The notes below the pieces were generated by a model. It was not told where the DNA came from and ran no database searches. It saw nothing but the letters and a program-made list of their open reading frames with translations. The position numbers and the translations under genes were made by a program. From Ectocarpus siliculosus (Eukaryota > Sar > Phaeophyceae > Ectocarpales > Ectocarpaceae), in the NCBI GenBank assembly GCA_000310025.1, contig FN648450.1:156568-220567 (forward strand): 64,000 nt of DNA, given 5' to 3'. Within the stretch, counting starts at the first letter, position 1, and each line of letters opens with the position of its first letter. Shown piece by piece: positions 43,247 through 54,666 of this stretch.

Positions 43247-44677
43247 CAGTGTTGGATATTGGTCGGGCAGAAGGGTTCGATACAATACGCCAATCGTATC
43301 GAGAAAAAAACACAAATACCGATATTTTGTTCGATATCCCGAAAATGGCTCGATACGTATCGAGTATCGATACTCGATATCGATACGGCTGTTTTGAAGG
43401 CCTCGGTTACAAGAAGAGCGAGCGTTACGCAACTACACGTACCCTGGCACACCCGAACCCTTATCTGAAGTAGACAGCTGTGCGCAAGACGTGCGCGCAT
43501 GGTCCGGCGGCATGCAAGTAGTGGTGTTTGCCAGGTGCCAGGTGTGTGCAGTTAGTTAGTTGAACATCACGGGCACAACAACAGCGGGCACACGTTGTGG
43601 CGTGATGTCGCGCATACAAAATAAAAAAAAAACTGCATCGTGCAAGAGGCAGGAGTTGGTTGTGTAGCTATGTCCACCAGATATATTTTACATTTTACAG
43701 TCAGTGTGCATGTGTGTATACACGTACACACTATAACACCGCCGTACGGTTGCGATCGAATCAGTGCAAGCTCGGCTGCGAGCAGGATTTCATGACAAAA
43801 AAACGCGAAAAAAACTCGAACACTTACTTGGTTTTATATTATTATCTTACCTTCAAAGTTATGCATGCAAAATTCCACCCACCAGTTGTGGGTGCCCAAC
43901 AATCAGCAATGCACCTCGAGCGAGTATCAACTCTAGAAAAACCAACAGCCAAAAGGAAACAAAAGAAAAAACATGGCGAAAACATTATGTGCGAAAATCA
44001 AACGCTTGCCAAACTTGACCACGACGACATCACCTACCTCTATTCATCACACGCCCAACCAAGTGGTCGGACATGAAATCAAGCACACCTTGCCATTCAT
44101 TACGTATTACAAGTCCCAAAACCAAGTTCACACAGCATAAATTGTCCGCAGGAGGTACGGCCTCTGTTCGCACTAATGTAGCAGTTCTACTGCTGAAACT
44201 GCGGGAAACGCCAAATCTACGTAAGGAGGCAAGCTGACTCTAAAATTAACGGGGATGACTGCTACTACTCATTCGGCAGAGGCAGCGCTATCGCCGGCGA
44301 CAAAGCCGAATTCTTGAAGGCTCATGTTGCACACCGATGTGGTTCTCAGGAGCTGAGACACAGGCGCTGTTGGCGTGGTGTGTGGCTGGCAGGGGCTGGT
44401 GTGTGTGTGGTGTGTGGTTGTGATGGCAGTGGGGGGCGACAGGAGTAGGCGCGTAGCAGGCGCCTCCGGGGAGCGAAAAAAGGGGGTAGACAGCTGGGAA
44501 ACTGACCCCCCCCCCCGGTAAAAAGGGGGCCAAAATATCGAGTATCGAATACCGATATAAATACCGATACCGATTCGTATCGACAAATATCGGCGTGGAA
44601 ACCGGCAATACCGATACTGCGTATCGGCGATATATATCAGTTTTGTATCGATATTCGATACCCAATATCCAACACTG
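43247..44677. mobile_element. Non-autonomous hAT-like element
   Basis: 1431 bases. The 16-base terminal inverted repeat CAGTGTTGGATATTGG is at both ends. The 8-base target duplication ATTTCTAC is at 43239-43246 and 44678-44685, typical of hAT. I count 11 CGATA/TATCG pentamers in the left 145 bases and 12 in the right 150, a likely transposase-binding array. No transposase is recognised; the interior is AT-rich, with a GT/GGTGTGTG-rich part at about 44365-44430. Confidence 0.92.
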
Positions 44678-45470
44678 ATTTCTACAGCAGTATGGACTAG
44701 ACGTCGGCTGTACAATGAAGTCGTACGAGTGTCGACTAAGTGGTGCTGTCACGTCATCTTCCACGCACTTCTGCCAGGGCTGGTTTGTTGATTGGAGTCT
44801 TGTAGGTCGAGATACAGCAGTGGGATTCTCGGGTTGTGGAGGCAAAAGTGAACCAGAGCAAAACAATTCACGCATAGCTCGATTACTGCTGTGTTTTTGC
44901 AACAGCAGTATGGACTATACGCCGAACGACGTCCGCGTACTACCGCAACGACCTAACTGGATGGGATACTTCCTGCCACGGCGAACCATAGTACAATGCG
45001 ATGCATTCGTCCGTTCGTGTGTACGTCTGCCACATGTGTCGACGACAGGTACACGTAAAGCCCTTCACCATGTTGTCGTTACCGCGCAGGAGGACCCCTC
45101 GGAGATCTTCCACATGGTGCTACAACGACAGCAGTACTACTGCTGTACATAGATGTCGTAGGAGAGTGGAGTTGTGCTGTCACGGCATCTTCCACGCACT
45201 CTCCTACAGGTGCTTGTGTCAATTGGAGTCTTGTAGGCCGAAATACAAGAGTGGGTTGGGCTCCCGGGTTGTGGAAGCAAACCGGCCTGCAACAACAACA
45301 GAGAAGGCGGTGTTCTATTTACTACAGTATCCCGCTCTACTTTTTTTTTTGCGGCATGTGGTTGCATATTTCTTTGCCACGGCCGGAAAAGACCGCTGGA
45401 TCTTTACGCAGTCCATCTTTCGCATTTATTGTTTTACACCGAACGACGCAGGACGGGTCGACCTTCATCA

Positions 45471-46251
45471 TTGTTGTTGTTGTTGTTGTTGTTGTTGTCT
45501 CCACATTAAAAACCGTTCCGATCTCTCTCTACCCAGTACCTTCCTATGTCCGTACTAATCCAACACCTGACGCTGTCGATTCCCGTGGTCACAGGCTAAC
45601 TTACCCTAAAGAAGTACGCTAAAAAAAAACTGGCCCCGAGGGGTCCGCAAGTAAATAGAACTAAGGAAAAATAAAATAAATAGAAATCAACCACAGATAT
45701 TCTGGAGTTCTCCGCTCCCTCTGCGCGCTACCTCTGCGCGCTATGCGAGGTAACACCTGAGACTAGGAGTCAGCATCACGGGCCAGAGAGAAAGAGGTAC
45801 ACCCCCTTGGTTCAATTTTGGTGCTTCACACGCAAGCAGAGACAGACAAGGCCATCTGACGCAAAAAAGAGAGAAAAAAGAGTGACAAAGAGAAAAAAGA
45901 GCTACAAAGAGAAAAAATGTATGGAAACAGGAAGAAAAGAGAAAAAAAGAAGACGAAAAAGAAAACGACAAACAAAAAGAGCGAGGACAAAAAGAGACCA
46001 GACCCAAAAAATAACAAGAAATAAGAGACAGAAAAGGGCACACGGTGGAGAGACCACTATATATAACGAACGAACAGCAAACACGCAAACATAGCCACCA
46101 AACAGCGACACATTGTAATGGTACGTCGTCACTAGTGGGGCGTTGGTGCAATGGTGCAGCGTTGGGGGGGGGGATCGGCTAACAGAAATTCAATCCGGCA
46201 CGTATCACGCCACTCGGTCCGTCTCTTCTCGTTTACTCTTCCCTCGCCGTC
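45471..46251 (-). mobile_element. LINE-like element, copy 3, with (CAA)n tail
   Basis: Minus-strand copy, 781 bases. The tail reads (TTG)n at 45471-45500. TCATCA occurs on both sides (45465-45470 and 46252-46257), and the first R2 copy has the site once (37794-37799). It includes the pyrimidine-rich body (purine-rich on the plus strand, 45840-46040). It is truncated at its 5' end relative to the copy at 5.6-6.6 kb. Confidence 0.82.
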
Positions 46252-46777
46252 TCATCATGCCTACCTTCGACTTTCTTATCGACCAGACGCCGACTGTACA
46301 TAGTGGTAGGAGTGTGGAATTAGATGTGCTGTGACGGCATCTTCCATGCACCCACTCCTCCTACCCGTCCGTGCTGGTGTGTCGATGGGAGTCTTGTACG
46401 TCGGGATACAGCAGTGAAACTCTCGGGTTATTTATGGAAGCAAGTTTGCCTGCAACAGCGAGAGCAAAAAAAATCATGCATGCATATAGCTCGACCACTG
46501 TTTGTTGATGCTTCACCGCAGTGTGGACCAGACGCCGCACGACGTCTGCCTATTACAACGACCATGACTGGATGGGATACCTCCTGCGACGGCGAGCCAT
46601 ACTACTATTATTACTACTATGCGATACAAACATCCGTTCGCGTGTCGTGCGCCTGCCACATGTCCATCAACAGCTACACGCAGACCTCCCGCTCTCTCTG
46701 TAGTAGTTGTTGCCGCGCAAAGGCTCTCCTCGGGGATCTTCCAGTGTCGAGGTACTAGTGTCGTCACGGCAGCTTCC

Positions 46778-47816
46778 TGCCGTTGCGATTGTCATGGTCG
46801 CGTAGTAAGCGCTTGTGTCTTCAAACCTTCTTATCTGGCCTTCAAACATCTTCCTGATAAGTCTCCGTGTTATCTTCTCCGCGCATGAGTCATATGCAGG
46901 TATGACCTGCGCTTTGACTTTCACGATGGGTATTTTACTTCTTCTCCGTCTTGCATTGGTGAGTGAAGTTATAAGGAAGGATTGCATTAAACTACGATTT
47001 TCCCTTGGGTTTCCTTCCCCTATCCTTCTTTGCGTACCACATGTGCGTCATTAATCGTCGTCGGCCTCCTCGATACTTGTGGATTACCTGTTGGCAATTG
47101 TGGGAATCCTGTCATTCCCAGAGAGCCATAGATAGGTCGGCATCCGACCTTTTCTATTTTTGTATGCACTTTTCTTCTTGTGAAGTTTTGACGTTGCGCT
47201 TGCCATCGTCGCGTGAGTGTTTGTGTTTTCAAACCTTCTCAGCCGGCCTTCAAACGTTTTGCTGATAAGTCGTGGTAACTTCTCCGCGCATGAGTCATAT
47301 GCAGTTATGACCTGCGCTTTGACTTTCACGATGGGTATTTCACTCCCCTTCTTGCATTGGTGAGTACCTGCGATATACGGAAGGATCGTTCCACGACGCA
47401 AACGTCGACGTCTCCGTTTTTTTTTGTTCCCTTCGCACTCCCTTCCTTGCGGCGGTTTTCACACCGACTTCGAACGAACGTGGGGTGCAATTTCCTCTCT
47501 TCGTACCTTCTTCGTCGGCCTTCTCCATCGTTGTCTACATAATGTATACCTACATTTTTCGGCATTTTGATTCCGATAGACAAGACTACGGACAGACATA
47601 CATGTCCCTTTCACCCCCGAAGGGACCGCGCGCTCGTCGAGTGCCGAAATTCTTCGCCACTTCCTTGCCTCTCCCAACACCGTCCCTTCTTCCCGCCCCT
47701 ACAAATCCTCTCCCCTTCTTCTTCTTCTTACCGTCCTCCCGGACACTCACCACCATCCGTCCTGGACGCTGGCCCACAGCCCCATCGGGGGCCGGGGGGC
47801 CAATCCTTAACCCTAG
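46778..47816 (+). mobile_element. Helitron, copy 2 (short)
   Basis: Contains two of the about 411-base units (46779 and 47190), the same 3' unique part, hairpin TGGCCC...GGGCCA (47770-47775 and 47797-47802) and the identical terminus TCCTTAACCCTAG. It starts abruptly in R2 sequence, so it is either 5'-truncated or a short non-autonomous form. Confidence 0.82.
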
Positions 47817-48145
47817 TTAGATATACTCGTAGCATAGCATGGTGGGTGATATCTTACGTATTGATGTAGTGACGAGTGCGGAGGAACAGGAAGTTTCTTC
47901 ATATTTTCCTTGGGAGTGTGATGGAATGGTGGAGATTCATGGACATTCGTTAGGTACTTTGAGCGTGATGAGCGTGACCCGTGACTCCATGCCGTGACCG
48001 ATTGACGAGCTGAAGCACGCCCCCGATGACTTTTATACGTTTTACAACACGTTTTCCTATACGTCCCTACCCTACCACGGCCCGTCATGGCCCAGCTACT
48101 CTACACTCCCAACACAAAGAACTGAGCCACCCGAATTATCGATCA
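47817..48145 (+). repeat. Third copia 5' LTR
   Basis: TTAGATATACTCGTAGC to TTATCGATCA, 329 bases, five differences from the 3' copy. The left end lies flush against the Helitron CTAG. Confidence 0.85.
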
Positions 48146-50000
48146 TGCTAGCCTTTGACACGTCGTCAACGACATTCGCGTCAAGCTTAGTTTGGAGTTA
48201 CATCGCTTTGCAGCGATCAGCAGCAGTCACCGATGAGCGTCCCCGACCGAAACCGAGACCGAGAGAGCGCGAACGTCAAGCAGAGGACGAGGACGCCCGG
48301 ATCAACGAGCTGGTGAACGAGAGGGTAGCAGCAAGACTGGCCGAGATTACAAGGGAACAAGACGAGCACCAGCAGAGGACAGATCACGTCCGGAGCGGGA
48401 ACGACCACGAGACACGCCACCAGCTACATGCGGGGCGACCATCGGCCGGCCCGTCCACAGACTACATCGCCGGCACTCTCGCCGACGCCCTGACCAGCCG
48501 TCTTCAGATGTCACCCGGAGACATGGGTAGTGTACCAAGTAGCGCAGCGACTCTTAGGATGACTGAGGTTAAGCGCCTAGCGCCGTGGGATGGTGTGATT
48601 CGGCAAGGGGAGGATGAGCAGGCAAAGTTTTTTATTTTTCGATCGAATATGACTGCGATGTTTGCGCAAGAAGGAGTCCGGGAAGTGGTATTGAGTGACT
48701 GCGGAATTCCAGTTGGGCTAGAAGGAGTAGACATGGAGGACTTACGTAGGATGCACTCGCCTGAAACGGTAGAAAAGGCGATCACGGCGTGGAATTCGAT
48801 CATCACGACAATCACCTACATGCCTGTCTTGACCCAGATTATCGCTGATGGTAGTCCCAGTGGAGGTTGGAAACTATTTCTAGCATACTTACGAACCCCA
48901 GGCCAGAGCAGAGAAAACACGGTTGACTTCAGAATACCATGCCATCAAAATGTGAGTGGGTGAAACTCCGCAAGAATATTTCGGGAGATTTGCTGTTTTG
49001 CGCAGTAGGTTAGCCTCACACGGCGTCACATACCCCGACGATGATGTTAATTTGCACGTTGTGTACAACTTGTCTTCAGAGTATAAGATGGAGAAAGCCA
49101 TGCTGCGTGCCCTTCCGCCCCCCAATTTAACCCGTCAGCACCTTGAAAAGGTCGTGAAAGATGCCCATCAGGATATGGTGACCGCACGGGAGGGGGAGCC
49201 GCAGAATGGTGCGGGGCACGCTTTCGTCGCTGCCGGTGGGAACCGGGGCGACGGACGTGTCCAAAATGGGTCCAGTGGGAACGGCGGGGGTCAGGACGGC
49301 AATGGAGGCGGTCGGAGCAGCAACAACAGGGCGGACGGAGACAAGCGCTGCGACTATCATCCGTACTCGTCGCACACCAACAGCGAGTGCTACACCCAGC
49401 GTCGCCAACGGAAGAAGCAGCAGCCCAAGCAGCAACAGCCTCAGCAACAGCCTCAGCAACAGCCTCAGCAACAGCCTCAGCAACAGCAGCAGCCCCAACA
49501 ACAGCAACAGCCCCCACAACAGCAGCGGCCTCAGCAGCAACAGCAACCTCGGGGACCGCCGCCACAGCAGCCGAGCCGCAGTGGGGGGGGCTGGGGGGGT
49601 GGGCCCCAGCACGGACCTCACGGCGGCTACGGAGGACAGCAGCATCACGGACATCCAGCTCCCCCCCGCACACCGCAGCAGCAGTGGCGGCCCGCGCAGG
49701 GGCATGCAAATGTGAGTCAAACGTATGGTGCCGCGCCCCATGGAGGGCCCGCGTATGGCACCGAGTACGGGGGGTGGGAGCAGCAGCCACAGTATCAGCA
49801 ACCGTCGCCAGACTACAGCTACCAGCAGCAGCAGCCACCGCCGCAGCCTCCGCCACCGCCGTCGTTCCAGCAGCAGCAGCAGCACTCGACCCATGCCCCG
49901 TACCATTCGCTCCCTCCCGACGCAGCCGGATCCTCTGGGCATCTTCACTTCCTCAACACACGTTTTGTGTCACAAGGCGAGATCTTTCCAAGTGTGGTAG
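48145..50000 (+). pseudogene. Third copia Gag
   Basis: The first frame (to 48963) has a basic/acidic helical start (RERERQAEDEDARINELVN), then VKRLAPWDGVIRQGEDEQ and FFIFRSNMTAMFA. The ATG at 48145 overlaps the last LTR base, so the true start is probably internal. A frameshift (about 48935) and a TGA in place of Arg (about 48955) lead to the second frame (ETPQEYFGRFAVLRSRLA). The zinc knuckle is unusual, CDYHPYSSHTNSEC (C-X2-H-X4-H-X4-C). A Gln-rich run (49420-49570, 12-base unit CCTCAGCAACAG) and a Gly/Pro/Gln tail follow. The frame is cut at 50000 by the solo LTR. Confidence 0.82.
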
Positions 50001-50570
50001 TGTTGGGATGTAGAGCTCGAGGCTCTAACCTGTTGGGATGTAACCTTATGATAGGTGTATCCGTGAATGTGGCACTGTGTAGCAACAGTGTGCAGAGGCT
50101 CACAGAGTGACTGCAAAGTACACTTGTGTTGTAGACCAGATGATATGGTTGTATTGGCGCTTAGTTGGCCGAAAGGTCAGAAGAGAAGAGGAGGCCTGGG
50201 ACTCGCAAGAGTCCCGAAGGACTTGGAAGAGGCCAAGGGCCTTGGAAGAAGAGAGAAAGGAAGGAGAGTGATCGAGAGGGGGCAAACACCACAGGGGGCG
50301 AGCCTCCAAGCTATCACGGAAAGATGCACGCATACGGACTATTGCAACGTACCGGTCACGGTAACAGTCGGTTAATCCGACCTATAGAACCAATCCAAGA
50401 ATATCCTACTGGACAATGGTCCCATGTACCACACTCCTATGGTTCAACATATAACCCGTAGGTGTGTATAATCTACCGAAGGCTCTTCCGGTTATACTAC
50501 TCAGGTGCTACCTACGTGCTGTGTATTACAGCAGTAACAATACGTATGACTGACATTGAGTATTCCAACA
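50001..50570 (+). repeat. Solo LTR inserted in the third copia
   Basis: 570 bases, TGTTGGGATG...TATTCCAACA, with 5-base target duplication GGTAG (49996-50000 and 50571-50575). Removing it and one GGTAG restores one continuous frame from Gag into the protease. It belongs to a different LTR family from those with internal regions here; orientation is not certain. Confidence 0.88.
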
Positions 50571-53490
50571 GGTAGCGCGTGAGAATGGTGGTGGTTTCGC
50601 TTTGTCTGTTCAGAGTCGCCCTTCGCAGATTGGTAGAGAGCAATTTGGGGCCGACAGCGGCGCAAGCAACACGTTTGTCAGCAGTAGCGAAAACATGTTC
50701 GACACGAAGCCGATCCCAGCAGGAAAAGAGTTCATCCAAGTAGGGAATGGTGCCTATCTGCGCGTGCAATGTGTTGGTAGCATCAACATGGCATTTCACA
50801 TGCCTGGCCCTTCGGGCGAGACCGATTTTTGCGTGCAGATGTCGGACGTGTATGTAGTCCCCGGCATCACGTTCAAACTGTTTTCTCTGCACCATACGCA
50901 GCGTAGGCAGAAAATTACGTTGGACGAGAATGGCGTGCATCTTTTCAATGGCCAGCTTTCCTTTGCATACTCCGATGTAGGATGTTCTCTTTGGGCCACT
51001 CGCTTGCCTCCCACGTATACCGGTAGTGCTGTGACTCTCGGTCCCAATGCCCTCCCTCGTGTGTTTCCCCAAGCTCCCTCGCCTAGCGTTGGAACAGGCC
51101 TTGTTGTGGCGAACCTCCCTTTCCCCCCAAACACAGGAGGGGGCACACCTGCGAGTACGAGCTTCCAGTCCGCCGGTGGAGTCGCTGCCGGTGTTGTACC
51201 TTCGAGTTCGAGTGCGAGTCCGAGCTTCCAGTCCGCCGGTGGTGCCACTGCCGGTGTTGTACCTTCGAGTTCGAGTGCGAGTCCGAGCTTCCCATCCGCC
51301 ACTTCCGGTGTAGCGCTTCCGCGTTGTGCATTCCTGCCCATCGACGTAGATGTAGTGCCAACGACTATTGCAGACTTCCAGCCTGAAATTACGGCTGCCG
51401 TAGCATCGTCTGAGATTGTTTCTCCCTCTGTCGTTGATCCGAGCGATTTTCGTGAAGTTGTGATCAACCCCCTCGTCCCCCAAGACCATTTGCCTCTCAT
51501 GGATATGAGCATGTTCCTTGATGTTGGCCTGATGGATGGAAAAGACTCGGTCCCACAGGGTGATTTTTTTCCGGATGCCCTTGATGTTTGCGATTCCGCA
51601 ACACCCCCTCCCCCCGCGTTTCCCATGATGAGTGATGACTTGGAGTGCCTGAAAGGTTTTGTTGCTGGATGCAATGAGCAGCAAACCGTCGTTCCCCCCT
51701 CCCTCTCGCATGCCTTGGCGATTATCGCCCCCGGTGCTTCCCCATTTTCGATAGGAAAATACACGCCCACCATCGATATTAATTTGTTCCATGCCTCCAC
51801 CGGCCATGTCAACGAATTCTTGATGCGTGAAACGGCCAAGCAGCAGGGCGTACGATTGGTGGGGGAGATGCAGCCGTGTGTGGGCTGCGTGGAAGCGAAG
51901 GGTAGGCCGGCCCCGGTGCCGCGGCGTGGCACCCGCGCGGCGGTACCGTTCGGCAGAATCCACATCGACCTCACGGGCCCGTTCTCTGACGCGTTGGACG
52001 GCTCCCGGTACCTGATCATGTTCGTGGACAGCGCATCGCGGTGGCAACGGGAGTACGGGATGCGGGCCAAGAGCGACACCCTGAGGTTCGTGCAGCGGTA
52101 CGTCGCCGACATGAACGGCATGGGCACTTCGGGTTGTTTCCGCATGGACAACGGAGGCGAGTTCACCGGCTCCGCGTTCACCTCGTTCTGTGACGCTGCT
52201 GGCATTCGGCGCGAGTACACCGCCCCCGACACCCCCAAGCAAAACGCGGTGGTCGAGAGCGTCATATGGCGCGCCATGAAGGGGAGCCACGCCGCGCGCC
52301 GCCACATCCTCGCCATGGGCCACGTCGACCTCTCCTCCATCCCCAACGTCGGCGTCAACGGACACCGCCTGTGGCTCGCGTCGGCGCTGTTGGCATCCGC
52401 GTGCTTCAACCGCTCGGCGACGAAGGCCAACTTGGGCTGGATGTCGCCGTTCGAGGCGTTCTTCGGCCGGAAGCCGCCCCTCACCGTCGTCCCTTTTTTC
52501 CAGGAGGGGATGATGCGCGTGAAGCGGGCTACCAAGGTGGACGTCCAATCCGCGCGGTGCTTCTACCTGCACGGCGCCAACAACCACTCGACGTCTACCG
52601 CTGTCGTTCTTCGCGCTGACACCGGTCGCCTCGCCCTCACCAACAACGTCGTGTGGGTCAACCGCCGGGCAGGAGCACCGGCCCCGGTGCCGGGCATCGG
52701 GGGCGGTTCTTCGGTCACCGCGGCGCCCTCGCCGGCCGCCGCCGTACCTGCGGCCGATGCCGCACCGCCGACGCCCCCGCTATCCAGGACGTACAGGTAC
52801 ACCCCGCCTGCACCAGCGACCACCGCACCGCTGCCGCCCGCTTCTCCGCCGATCTTCACAGGATCATCAGCCCCGTCGCTGATCCCCGACGCCCCATCAT
52901 CAGCCCCACCGTCGACCGCAGCCACGCCGCCCCGTTCGCCCCCGGGCCTGCCGCCGCAGCCCGCAAGGCGCCGCCGCCCCCGCTCCTCCGGACCCGCCGC
53001 TCTCGAAACGAGCCGTCAAGGAGTTGGGACGAGAGGACACGAGGGTCCACGGCCGCACGCGCGGCGATGGAGTGCGGTTCATGGGAGATCAACAACAACC
53101 GCCGTCAGGTGGCGGCGCCGCTCTCCACCACCGCCTTGGACTGTTAGCGATGATGGACAAGGCCACCCTTCATCGTCGCTGGACACCCGCGAGGCCGTCG
53201 ACCAAGGACGGTGTGACCCACCGCCTCCGCCGCCGCCGGATCCGAGCTTTGGAGGCCGTGATAGCGGGAGGCAGTGGGAGCTGGGGGGCCCGTGGATTCC
53301 GGGGGGGGGGGGGAGACCGCACATGTTCGTCTCGATGTTCGCCACCCGCGAGGACGTGGACGCTGCTCTTCGCGCCGAGCGTCCTCCTGACAAGATGCCG
53401 GACCTTCCTCACTGCCTCGCCAGCGACCTCCGAGTGCCGAAAACGTTGAAGGAGGCCATGCGGTCTCAACATTCAGAGTTTATGGGATGA
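50571..53490 (+). CDS. Third copia protease and integrase
   Basis: Protease active site FGADSGASNTF at the start, then VYVVPGITFKLFSLHH. A Ser/Ala/Gly spacer with a 60-base tandem repeat (51159, 51219, partial 51279) follows. The pre-integrase zinc site (FHASTGHVNEFLM, PCVGCVEAKGRP) leads into the integrase core with Asp in IHIDLTGPF, Asp in RMDNGGEFTG and Glu in NAVVESVIW, then the C-terminal FEAFFGRKPPL and ARCFYLHGANNHS. A Pro-rich linker leads toward RT (VPKTLKEAMRSQHSEF), where the frame is lost. The integrase is uninterrupted. Confidence 0.9.
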
Positions 53491-53935
53491 TGCAATCGGT
53501 CGAGAGTTTTTCGGTTTGCTGGATGCAGGAACTTTTAGTCCGGTGTAGCAACCAGTAGAGAACGCCGTCAATGCCAAGTGAGTTTTTAACTGTACAGCAG
53601 ACGAGTACAGATGGCCGTTAAAATTCAAGGCAAGACTTGTAGCACGCGGGGGCATGCAGAGGCCTAAGATTGATTTTGGAGAATTGTTTGCACCCACCGT
53701 ATCAGTGTCTAATGTGCGCTTGTTGGCAGCATTAGCATGTGAGCAGAATCTTGACTTGTGCCATTTCGATATTCAGCAGGCTTTTGTGCAGTCTGAGCTT
53801 GATGAGGATGTTTTCATGCGCTTACCGCAGGGTTGTGGTCGGTTGTCTGGCCTGATCGTGAAGCTGTGCAAGAGTCTGTATGGTTTGAAGCAAGCATCAC
53901 GACTTGGTCATCTGAGACTACTGCGGGCAGTAAGA
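53491..53935 (+). pseudogene. Third copia reverse transcriptase, N-terminal fragment
   Basis: WDDAIGREFFGLLDAGTFSP, two stops (about 53548 and 53580), then WPLKFKARLVARGG, FGELFAPTVSVSNVRLLAAL, CHFDIQQAFVQSELDEDVF and KSLYGLKQASR. Similarity ends there, before the YVDD motif. RT palm and RNase H (roughly 1.2 kb in full elements) are gone. 53936-54337 is T/G-rich non-coding sequence that ends in the purine tract GAGGGG at the 3' LTR. Confidence 0.85.
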
Positions 53936-54337
53936 TTAGCCCCTGCACCGAGAAAAAGAGAATTTGTGGTTGCCGCTCGGAGGAAAGAGAGAGAAGCAGT
54001 TGGCACCTCTCTCTTTCCTTCGGCCGTGGAAAAATAATGATGAAGGCAATTCGAAAGGAAAACAATAAAGGAAGTGTTTTGGGGTCGATTCGTATTATTC
54101 TGTAGTGAAGGGAGAAAGAGAAAGACGAGATTGGACAAGAGAAAGAGAGCGTTTGGTGAAGGTCGTAGGTGTTTTGGTTGTGTTGGTATCTTTTTCTTGA
54201 TTATTTTGGAGGAATATTGGTTGTGTTGGGATTTTTCTTGGTTGTCTTTGAGGAATTTTTCTTGTTTTGGAGATGGTGGTAACGGTGAGGGTAATATTGA
54301 TATTTTGCCGGCGCATGACGATGCATACGAGGGGCTA

Positions 54338-54666
54338 TTAGATATACTCGTAGCATAGCATGGTGGGTGATATCGTACGTATTGATGTAGTGACGAGTGC
54401 GGAGGAACACGAAGTTTCTTCATATTTCCCTTGGGAGTGTGATGGAATGGTGGAGATTCATGGACATTCGTTAGGTACTTTGAGCGTGATGAGCGTGACC
54501 CGTGACTCCATGCCGTGACCGATTGACGAGCTGAAGCACGCCCCCGATGACTTTTATACGTGTTACAACACGTTTTCCTATACGTCCCTACCCTACCACG
54601 GCCCGTCATGGCCCAGCTGCTCTACACTCCCAACACAAAGAACTGAGCCACCCGAATTATCGATCA
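54338..54666 (+). repeat. Third copia 3' LTR
   Basis: Partner of 47817-48145. Followed by GTTCGTGTAACGG, which is repeat R5. Confidence 0.88.

Larger units (their letters stand above)
43148..46777 (+). repeat. Interspersed repeat R2, second copy, with three insertions
   Basis: Collinear with 36460-37870 at 43148-43246, 44678-45470 and 46258-46777. It is interrupted by the hAT-like element and a LINE, and ends against Helitron copy 2. The first R2 copy gives the uninterrupted sequence for the hAT and LINE insertions. Confidence 0.65.
47817..54666 (+). mobile_element. Third Ty1/copia retrotransposon, RT-truncated
   Basis: 329-base LTRs (47817-48145 and 54338-54666) differ at five sites. Gag, protease and integrase lie in order, and reverse transcriptase stops before its catalytic motif; RNase H is missing. 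A 570-base solo LTR interrupts it between gag and protease. There is no target duplication: the left flank is the Helitron terminus and the right flank is repeat R5. It is a different copia lineage from the 15-25 kb pair. Confidence 0.88.

Noticed and set aside
49047-49948. Leu- and Ala-rich minus-strand frames
   Set aside because: Antisense of the CAG/CAA-rich Gag region. They contain only low-complexity residues.
50512-52587. Long open frame of 691 codons on the minus strand
   Set aside because: It is the antisense of the intact protease-integrase gene and of the solo LTR. It has no domain and its length follows from the codon bias of the sense strand.
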